Assembly: GCA_030632035.1 (NCBI GenBank)
Contig: DAOVJZ010000094.1
Span: forward strand, 1 to 6,186
Direction of reading: 5' to 3'
DNA length: 6,186 nt
Source of the DNA: Granulosicoccaceae bacterium
GTDB lineage: Bacteria; Pseudomonadota; Gammaproteobacteria; DAOVJZ01
The first letter of the stretch is position 1. Each line of letters begins with the position of its first letter. A model generated the notes under the pieces. The model ran no database searches. It was not told the origin of the DNA and worked only from the letters and a program-made list of their open reading frames with translations. Below are positions 1 to 5,245 of the stretch, one piece after another. The position numbers were made by a program, and so were the translations under genes.

Positions 1-564
1 GGCGTCATGGATGAAATTATCAAACACGTTCTGCCAGGAAAATGGCTGGATAAAGAGACCAAGTTTTTTATTAACCCAACCGGTCGTTTTGTAATTGGTG
101 GCCCTGTGGGTGACTGTGGTCTGACCGGTCGCAAGATTATTGTTGATACCTACGGTGGTATGGCGCGTCATGGTGGTGGTGCCTTCTCTGGTAAGGATCC
201 TTCCAAGGTGGATCGCTCTGCCGCTTATGCCGGTCGTTATGTAGCGAAGAACATTGTTGCTGCGGGTCTGGCTGAGCGTTGTGAAATTCAGATTTCATAT
301 GCCATTGGTGTAGCAGAACCTACTTCTATCAGCATTGAAACATTTGGTACAGGTAAAGTATCTGAAAGCAGAATTATTGAACTGGTACGTGAACACTTTG
401 ATTTACGTCCTAAAGGTTTGGTCAAAATGCTGGATCTATTACGTCCCATCTACACACCAACAGCGGCTTATGGTCACTTTGGTCGTGAAGATGAAAACTT
501 TACATGGGAAAAAACAGACAAAGCCGATGCACTACGTGATGCAGCCGGTATCAAAGTCGCTTAA
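1..564 (+). CDS. metK: S-adenosylmethionine synthetase, C-terminal half (5' end outside window)
   Basis: The enzyme makes S-adenosylmethionine from methionine and ATP in the cytoplasm, and is normally a tetramer. The frame is open from base 1, so the ATG at 7 is an internal methionine and not the start. The 187 visible residues match E. coli MetK (from memory) from about residue 201 to the end, which implies a full length near 387, usual for the family. Visible signatures are NPTGRFVIGGP (residues 25-35), GDCGLTGRK (37-45), and the glycine-rich GGGAFSGKD (58-66) that marks the family and lies in the ATP/phosphate-binding region. Arg44, Lys45, Lys65 and Lys69 correspond to E. coli Arg244, Lys245, Lys265 and Lys269. 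The C-terminus contains TAAYGHFGRE and WEKTDKA, also typical. It lies 27 bases before ahcY on the same strand, so co-transcription is likely. Any promoter or riboswitch of this operon lies upstream of the window. Confidence 0.97.
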   Translation, partial: GVMDEIIKHVLPGKWLDKETKFFINPTGRFVIGGPVGDCGLTGRKIIVDTYGGMARHGGGAFSGKDPSKVDRSAAYAGRYVAKNIVAAGLAERCEIQISYAIGVAEPTSISIETFGTGKVSESRIIELVREHFDLRPKGLVKMLDLLRPIYTPTAAYGHFGREDENFTWEKTDKADALRDAAGIKVA

Positions 565-576
565 AGAATTAACGTC

Positions 577-581
577 GGGAG
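577..581 (+). promoter_or_regulatory. Ribosome binding site of ahcY (GGGAG)
   Basis: GGGAG lies 10 bases before the ATG at 592 and supports that start. It is the best Shine-Dalgarno sequence in the window. The whole metK-ahcY gap is only 27 bases, too short to hold an SAH riboswitch, so if one controls ahcY it must sit upstream of metK. Confidence 0.7.
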
Positions 582-591
582 CAATAAAATA

Positions 592-2010
592 ATGAGTTCA
601 CAACCTGCACAAAATATGGAACAGGATTACAAAGTCGCGGATATCACTCTGGCCGATTGGGGTCGCAAGGAAATCAGTATCGCTGAAACCGAAATGCCGG
701 GCTTGATGGCATTGCGTGAAGAATTTGGCGCACAACAGCCACTGAAGGGGGCACGCATTATGGGTAGTCTGCACATGACTATTCAAACTGCGGTGTTGAT
801 CGAAACCCTGGTTGCATTAGGTGCTGAAGTCCGCTGGGTATCCTGTAATATTTTCTCTACTCAGGATCATGCCGCTGCAGCCATTGCTGCACTAGGTATT
901 CCGGTTTATGCCTGGAAAGGTGAAACCATTGAAGAATACTGGTGGTGTACTGAACAAGCACTGAACTGGCCTGGTGGTCAATTCCCTAACATGATCCTGG
1001 ATGATGGCGGCGATGCCACATTGCTCGTTCATAAAGGCGCTGAGTTTGAAAAATCGGGCAGTATCCCTGCTACCAAAGATGACGATAACGAAGAGTGGGC
1101 TGCGATCCTGAATGTATTGCGCAACACTAAAGAAAAAGATAAATGGACCAAAACCGTTGAAAGCGTTAAGGGTGTTACCGAAGAAACCACTACTGGTGTT
1201 CACCGTTTATATCAAATGCAAGAAGCGGGTGAATTACAATTCCCGGCCATGAACGTGAACGATTCAGCTACCAAATCCAAGTTCGATAACCTGTATGGTT
1301 GTCGCGAATCACTGATTGACAGTATCAAGCGTGCCACTGATGTCATGATCGCCGGTAAAATCTGCGTGGTACTCGGTTACGGTGATGTGGGTAAAGGTTG
1401 TGCGCAAGCCTACCGCGGTATGGGTGCAACAGTCTGGGTTACTGAAATCGATCCGATTTGTTCCCTACAGGCCGCAATGGAAGGTTACCGTGTTGTTGAT
1501 ATGAACGAAGCTGCCAAACAAGGTGACATCTTTGTTACCACTACCGGTAATGTGCATGTTATCAATCATGATCACATGGCCTCCATGAAGAACGAAGCCA
1601 TTGTTTGTAACATCGGTCACTTCGATTCAGAAATTGATATCGCCTCTCTGGAAAAATATCAGTGGGAAGAAATCAAACCACAAGTTGATCACGTTATTTT
1701 CCCTGATGGAAAACGTATTATTATTCTTGCCAAGGGTCGTCTGGTTAACCTGGGTTGTGCTACGGGTCACCCAAGCTTTGTTATGTCCGCCTCCTTCACC
1801 AATCAGGTGATGGCGCAAATGGAATTCTTCGCCAACGCTGAAAATTATAAAAATGAAGTTTATATTTTGCCAAAAATTCTTGATGAAAAAGTCGCTCGTT
1901 TGCACCTTAAGAAAATTGGCGCTCACCTGACTGAGTTGAGTAAAACACAGGCTGATTATATTGGTGTGCCAATTGAAGGTCCTTACAAACCTGATCATTA
2001 CCGTTATTAA
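592..2010 (+). CDS. ahcY: S-adenosylhomocysteinase (adenosylhomocysteine hydrolase)
   Basis: This cytoplasmic NAD-dependent enzyme splits S-adenosylhomocysteine reversibly to adenosine and homocysteine, relieving product inhibition of methyltransferases. The 472 residues match the usual bacterial length. Visible motifs, compared from memory with the rat enzyme, are LHMTIQTAVLIETL (residues 60-73, with the substrate His61), LDDGGD (136-141, Asp138), EETTTGVHRL (197-206, Glu198) and TKSKFDNLYGCRESL (227-241, Lys228, Asp232, Asn233). The Rossmann NAD loop GYGDVGKG is at 262-269, followed by NIGHFD (340-345, His343). The C-terminal KPDHYRY (466-472) in this family reaches into the NAD site of the neighbouring subunit. 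Residues about 150-195 hold the charged insertion of roughly 40 residues found in many bacterial and plant forms and absent from the mammalian ones. The start is supported by GGGAG 10 bases upstream. E. coli lacks this gene and uses Pfs/LuxS instead. Placement just after metK suggests a SAM-cycle operon. Confidence 0.98.
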   Translation: MSSQPAQNMEQDYKVADITLADWGRKEISIAETEMPGLMALREEFGAQQPLKGARIMGSLHMTIQTAVLIETLVALGAEVRWVSCNIFSTQDHAAAAIAALGIPVYAWKGETIEEYWWCTEQALNWPGGQFPNMILDDGGDATLLVHKGAEFEKSGSIPATKDDDNEEWAAILNVLRNTKEKDKWTKTVESVKGVTEETTTGVHRLYQMQEAGELQFPAMNVNDSATKSKFDNLYGCRESLIDSIKRATDVMIAGKICVVLGYGDVGKGCAQAYRGMGATVWVTEIDPICSLQAAMEGYRVVDMNEAAKQGDIFVTTTGNVHVINHDHMASMKNEAIVCNIGHFDSEIDIASLEKYQWEEIKPQVDHVIFPDGKRIIILAKGRLVNLGCATGHPSFVMSASFTNQVMAQMEFFANAENYKNEVYILPKILDEKVARLHLKKIGAHLTELSKTQADYIGVPIEGPYKPDHYRY

Positions 2011-2016
2011 TTAATA

Positions 2017-2098
2017 ACCACAGAGGGCACAAAGGACACAGAGATTTTTAATATATTTTTTAATTTAATTTCTCTTTGAACTCTGTGTTCTCCGTGGT
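2017..2098. repeat. Imperfect palindrome of 9-base units between ahcY and metF
   Basis: The left arm (2017-2043) consists of three 9-base units: ACCACAGAG, GGCACAAAG and GACACAGAG. The right arm (2072-2098) consists of CTCTTTGAA, CTCTGTGTT and CTCCGTGGT. The right arm is the reverse complement of the left at 20 of 27 positions. The 28 bases between them are almost pure A/T. The whole element fills most of the 104-base gap and ends 16 bases before the metF ATG. It looks like a dispersed intergenic palindrome, and I recall similar CACAGAG/CTCTGTG sequences from other bacterial genomes without being able to name the family. It has no T-tract after a GC-rich stem, so I do not call it a terminator, though transcribed RNA could fold into a long imperfect hairpin. 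A related one-armed copy lies after metF. Confidence 0.85.
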
Positions 2099-2114
2099 TC
2101 AAATAATAAATAAA

Positions 2115-2960
2115 ATGGATTCACAAAAAAAATTCCCGCCTACATTCAGTTTTGAGTTCTTTCCGCCCAAGACAGCGGAAGGTGCAGAGAAACTGCGTAA
2201 TGTACGCGATACACTCGGGAAGCTAAATCCAAAATATTTTTCTGTCACTTTTGGTGCCGGCGGTAGTACCCAGCAGGGTACTTACGAAACGGTTGTCGAA
2301 ATTCAGTCTGCTGGTTTTCAGGCGGCCCCGCATCTTTCCTGTGTTGGCTCAACACGTGAACGCGTAAGTGAAATCCTGCAAAGCTACTTGAACGAAGGTA
2401 TTTCGCACATCGTTGCACTGCGTGGTGATATGCCCTCCGGTATGGGAGAAGCCGGTGAGTTCCGTTATGCCAATGAACTGGTCGAATTTATTCGTGAAGA
2501 GACCGGTGACAAGTTTTTTATTGAAGTCGCCGCCTATCCTGAATTTCATCCACAGGCGATCAGTGCCGAAGTGGATTTGCAAAACTTTGCCCGTAAGGTA
2601 AAGGCCGGTGCCAATAGCGCACTGACCCAATACTTTTATAATCCGGATGCCTATTTTCGTTTTGTGAATGACTGTGAAAAACTCGGCGTCGATATTCCCA
2701 TCGTGCCCGGTATTATGCCCATCACCAATTACAAGCAACTGGCGCGTTTCTCAGACATGTGTGGTTCCGAAATCCCACGCTGGATCCGTAAGCGTCTGGA
2801 AAGCTATGGTGATGATATTGAATCCCTGCGTGACTTCGGCATGGATGTCACCGTCGATATGTGCCAAAAACTACTCGATGCGGGTGCACCCGGCCTGCAC
2901 TTCTATACCATGAACCAGACAGGCCCGACCATGACAGTTTGGGAAAGACTCGGGCTTTAA
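2115..2960 (+). CDS. metF: 5,10-methylenetetrahydrofolate reductase
   Basis: This flavoprotein (FAD, NADH-dependent in E. coli) reduces 5,10-methylene-tetrahydrofolate to 5-methyl-tetrahydrofolate, the methyl donor for making methionine from homocysteine. The 281 residues form a single TIM-barrel domain, as usual for bacterial MetF (E. coli 296). Visible motifs are FSFEFFPPKT (residues 11-20, with Glu14 matching the catalytic Glu28 of E. coli), VTFGAGGST (44-52), ALRGDMP (101-107, Asp105 matching Asp120), LTQYFYN (170-176, Gln172 matching Gln183), PGIMPI (198-203) and GAPGLHFYTMN (257-267). I chose the ATG at 2115 because family similarity begins at once. The frame also stays open upstream to a TTG at 2076, but those 13 codons come from the palindromic repeat. 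No Shine-Dalgarno sequence is visible before the ATG. Its product helps remethylate the homocysteine that AhcY releases. Confidence 0.97.
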   Translation: MDSQKKFPPTFSFEFFPPKTAEGAEKLRNVRDTLGKLNPKYFSVTFGAGGSTQQGTYETVVEIQSAGFQAAPHLSCVGSTRERVSEILQSYLNEGISHIVALRGDMPSGMGEAGEFRYANELVEFIREETGDKFFIEVAAYPEFHPQAISAEVDLQNFARKVKAGANSALTQYFYNPDAYFRFVNDCEKLGVDIPIVPGIMPITNYKQLARFSDMCGSEIPRWIRKRLESYGDDIESLRDFGMDVTVDMCQKLLDAGAPGLHFYTMNQTGPTMTVWERLGL

Positions 2961-2990
2961 AATAATTCCTGCTCTTCTTTTAATAATATC

Positions 2991-3017
2991 CTCTGTGCCC
3001 TCCGTGCTCTCTGTGGT
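2991..3017. repeat. One-armed copy of the 9-base-unit repeat between metF and bioA
   Basis: Three adjacent 9-base units, CTCTGTGCC, CTCCGTGCT and CTCTGTGGT, lie in the same orientation as the right arm of the 2017-2098 palindrome. They match that arm at 21 of 27 positions and match the reverse complement of its left arm at 23 of 27. The AT-rich bases just before (about 2977-2989, TTTTAATAATAT) resemble the palindrome's central segment, so this is probably a copy that has lost its left arm, the loss falling close to the metF stop. It ends 13 bases before the bioA start. Confidence 0.8.
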
Positions 3018-3028
3018 TTAATACCACA
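3012..3028 (+). other. Small inverted repeat just before the bioA start
   Basis: TGTGGT and ACCACA are perfect reverse complements separated by five bases (TTAAT). The left half is the last unit of the repeat arm, and the right half ends two bases before the bioA ATG. In mRNA this could form a 6-bp hairpin across the place where a Shine-Dalgarno sequence would sit. Whether it has any regulatory role is inference; it is short and may be chance or a remnant of a second palindrome. Confidence 0.45.
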
Positions 3029-3030
3029 AC

Positions 3031-4377
3031 ATGAAAAACAACGACTTCAACCAACGCGACCTGTCTGCCCTATGGCATCCCTGCACCCAGATGAAGGATC
3101 ACGAGTGGCTGCCGCTGGTGCCGATCAAAAAAGGCGATGGTGTCTGGCTGGAAGATTTTGAAGGCAATCGCTATCTGGATGCGATCAGTTCATGGTGGGT
3201 GAATATGTTTGGTCACTGTAATCCACGCATTAATGATGCGGTAAAAAAACAGCTCGATACCCTCGAACATGTCTTGCTTGCCGGTTTTTCACATGAACCT
3301 GCCGTGCAACTGGCTGAAAAACTGGTTGCAGTCACACCCAAAGGACTTGATAAGGTTTTCTATGCCGACAACGGTTCTTCTGCGGTCGAAGTCGCACTCA
3401 AGATGAGTTTTCACTACTGGCAAAATATTGGTCAAAAAAATAAAACAAAATTCATTACTCTTTCCAATGGTTACCACGGCGAGACTCTGGGTGCACTCGC
3501 TGTCGGTGATGTGGAACTATACAAGGAAACCTATGCCCCGCTATTGATGCAACCCATCACAGTGACTTCACCGGATTGTTATTACCGTGAACAAGATGAA
3601 ACCTGTGCTGAACATTCAGAACACATGTTTTCAGAAATGAAAGAAACACTGGCACAACATGCGGAAGAAACCTGTGCCGTGATTGTCGAACCACTCGTAC
3701 AATGCGCCGGCAATATGCGTATGTATGATCCGGTTTATTTATCTTTACTCAGGAAAGCCTGCGATGAATACAACGTGCATTTGATTGCCGATGAGATCGC
3801 AGTTGGCTTTGGTCGCACCGGAACAATGTTTGCGTGTGAGCAGGCAAATATAACGCCAGACTTTATGTGTTTATCGAAAGGGCTAACCGGTGGTTATTTG
3901 CCTTTATCTGCCGTGCTTACAACCAACAAAGTCTATGATGCCTTTTATGATGATTATAAAAACCTGACCGCGTTTTTACATTCACACAGTTATACCGGTA
4001 ATCCATTGGGTTGTAGTGCTGCACTGGCCACACTGGCTATTTTTGAACAAGACAATGTGATTGAAAAAAATAAAGCCCTGATTCAACAACTCACCATGGC
4101 CACTGAACAATTTAATGAACACCCACATGTGGCTGAAGTGCGCCAAACCGGCATGATTGCGGCCATTGAAATGGTGAAAGAAAAACAAACCCGCGAACCT
4201 TATCCGTGGCAGGAACGCCGCGGACTGAAAGTCTATCAACATGGTCTGAAAAATGGTGTCTTGTTAAGACCACTGGGTAATGTGGTTTATTTCATGCCGC
4301 CTTATGTGATCACTGCAGATGAAATTGATATGATGACCAAGGTTGCACTTGAAGGAATTAACATAGCATCAAAATAG
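3031..4377 (+). CDS. bioA: Adenosylmethionine-8-amino-7-oxononanoate aminotransferase (DAPA synthase)
   Basis: This PLP enzyme of biotin synthesis converts 8-amino-7-oxononanoate (KAPA) to 7,8-diaminononanoate (DAPA). In E. coli the amino donor is S-adenosylmethionine. It is a class III aminotransferase, and 448 residues is slightly longer than E. coli BioA (429). Visible motifs are LWHPCTQM (residues 14-21), AISSWWVNMFGH (51-62), ADNGSSAVEVALKM (112-125), NGYHGET (146-152), VIVEPLVQ (217-224), IADEIAVGFGRTG (252-264, Asp254 contacting the PLP ring nitrogen), LSKGLTGGYLPL (281-292, Lys283 as the Schiff-base lysine), HSYTGNPLG (319-327) and LLRPLGNVVYFMPPY (411-425, Arg413). The constant offset from E. 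coli around Asp245, Arg253 and Lys274 supports the assignment. Residue 18 is Cys where E. coli has Tyr17, and residue 151 is Glu where E. coli has Asp147. No other bio genes are visible; the gene stands between metF and rsmE with no visible Shine-Dalgarno sequence. Confidence 0.95.
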   Translation: MKNNDFNQRDLSALWHPCTQMKDHEWLPLVPIKKGDGVWLEDFEGNRYLDAISSWWVNMFGHCNPRINDAVKKQLDTLEHVLLAGFSHEPAVQLAEKLVAVTPKGLDKVFYADNGSSAVEVALKMSFHYWQNIGQKNKTKFITLSNGYHGETLGALAVGDVELYKETYAPLLMQPITVTSPDCYYREQDETCAEHSEHMFSEMKETLAQHAEETCAVIVEPLVQCAGNMRMYDPVYLSLLRKACDEYNVHLIADEIAVGFGRTGTMFACEQANITPDFMCLSKGLTGGYLPLSAVLTTNKVYDAFYDDYKNLTAFLHSHSYTGNPLGCSAALATLAIFEQDNVIEKNKALIQQLTMATEQFNEHPHVAEVRQTGMIAAIEMVKEKQTREPYPWQERRGLKVYQHGLKNGVLLRPLGNVVYFMPPYVITADEIDMMTKVALEGINIASK

Positions 4378-4382
4378 CCTTT

Positions 4383-4403
4383 TAACTTTATAACTTTTAT
4401 AAC
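4383..4403 (+). repeat. Short TAAC repeats before rsmE
   Basis: TAAC occurs three times at spacings of 8 and 9 bases (4383, 4391, 4400), each followed by a T/A-rich stretch, within the 33-base gap between bioA and rsmE. The gap contains no G at all and no Shine-Dalgarno sequence. It may be low-complexity sequence; an unstructured, A/U-rich leader that helps translation start without a Shine-Dalgarno sequence is a possible role but only inference. Confidence 0.4.
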
Positions 4404-4410
4404 CTTATTT

Positions 4411-5139
4411 ATGCGCATCCCCCGACTCTATTTACCCCAGACCCTGAATGAAGGTGATGTCATTACACTTGATGATAATACGGCCAATCATTCGGTTAGG
4501 GTATTACGCCTTAAGGAAAATGCACCGGTTATTTTGTTTAATGGTGAAGGCGGTGAGTTTGAGGCCACTATTGAAACTATAAAAAAACAGGTCTCTGTAA
4601 AAGTTGGAAGGTTTATTGATGTTGATCGGGAATCATCACTCCATATTCATCTTGTACAGGGAATTTCACGTGGCGAACGTATGGACTACACCATACAAAA
4701 AGCCGTTGAATTGGGTATCACTGAAATCACACCGGTAATGACTGATCGCTGTGTGGTTAAACTGGGTGCAGAACGTGCACAGAAACGGCTGGAACATTGG
4801 CGTGGAGTCATGATCAGTGCCTGCGAACAAAGTGGCCGTACCCGTATTCCAGAACTCAATCCGATACAAAAACTGGATGACTGGATGGATCAACCCCGCC
4901 AAATCAACGGGCTGGTTTTATACCACAAGGCAACGGCACATTTATCTGATATCACCAAGCCAGAAGAAGATATTACCTTATTGATTGGTCCTGAAGGTGG
5001 ACTGGATGAAGCGGAAATAAAACATGCGGTAAATAAAGGTTTTACTGAGATTCAATTGGGACCACGGGTATTGCGCACAGAAACGGCCGCTCTTACGGTG
5101 TTGTCCGCAATACAAACACTATGGGGAGATTTGGGTTAG
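4411..5139 (+). CDS. rsmE: 16S rRNA (uracil1498-N3)-methyltransferase
   Basis: RsmE methylates N3 of U1498 in helix 44 of 16S rRNA on the assembled 30S subunit, using S-adenosylmethionine. The 242 residues equal the usual length (E. coli about 243). The protein opens with MRIPRLYLP, as the E. coli protein opens MRIPRIY, which fixes the start. Residues about 1-70 form the N-terminal PUA-like RNA-binding domain, containing NHSVRVLRL (26-34). The rest is a SPOUT domain with SRGERMDYTIQKAVELG (86-102), DRCVVKL (112-118), ISACEQSGRTRIPE (135-148), and the trefoil-knot SAM site LLIGPEGG (190-197) and LGPRVLRTETAAL (216-228). It follows bioA by 33 bases. In E. coli rsmE lies just before gshB; here gshA follows, so the link to glutathione genes persists in altered form. 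Confidence 0.96.
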   Translation: MRIPRLYLPQTLNEGDVITLDDNTANHSVRVLRLKENAPVILFNGEGGEFEATIETIKKQVSVKVGRFIDVDRESSLHIHLVQGISRGERMDYTIQKAVELGITEITPVMTDRCVVKLGAERAQKRLEHWRGVMISACEQSGRTRIPELNPIQKLDDWMDQPRQINGLVLYHKATAHLSDITKPEEDITLLIGPEGGLDEAEIKHAVNKGFTEIQLGPRVLRTETAALTVLSAIQTLWGDLG

Positions 5140-5141
5140 CT

Positions 5142-5171
5142 TTGCCGCCATTCTGGAAAAACCGGTATGAT
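5142..5171 (+). promoter_or_regulatory. Possible sigma70-type promoter upstream of gshA
   Basis: TTGCCG (5142-5147, 4 of 6 matches to TTGACA) and TATGAT (5166-5171, 5 of 6 matches to TATAAT) are 18 bases apart in the 106-base rsmE-gshA gap. This would give a leader of about 65-70 bases before the ATG at 5246. The match is reasonable but could be chance. The gap shows no clear rho-independent terminator for rsmE, so gshA may also be read through from upstream. Confidence 0.4.
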
Positions 5172-5245
5172 CGTGTTGTCCATTCATATAAAAAATACGC
5201 TAACATGTACTTACGCACTGAATTCCCGTCTGGACGAAAACCATT

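Noticed and set aside
565..591. SAH riboswitch before ahcY
   Set aside because: The gap is 27 bases, far too short for the aptamer, and holds only a ribosome binding site.
892..1203. Minus-strand open frame of 103 codons within ahcY
   Set aside because: It is entirely opposite the well-conserved ahcY, including its insertion region, and its product shows no recognisable family.
2044..2071. AT-rich centre of the palindrome as a metF promoter
   Set aside because: Many TATAAT-like matches arise from the A/T richness alone and no convincing -35 element lies at the right distance.
2076..2114. N-terminal extension of metF from a TTG start
   Set aside because: The 13 extra codons are translated from the right arm of the palindromic repeat and have no family similarity; the family's FSFEFFPP motif begins shortly after the ATG at 2115.
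2923..2960. GCCCGA...TCGGGC inverted repeat followed by TTT at the end of metF as a terminator
   Set aside because: The 6-bp stem would enclose a 21-base loop, lies inside the coding sequence and is followed by only three T's.
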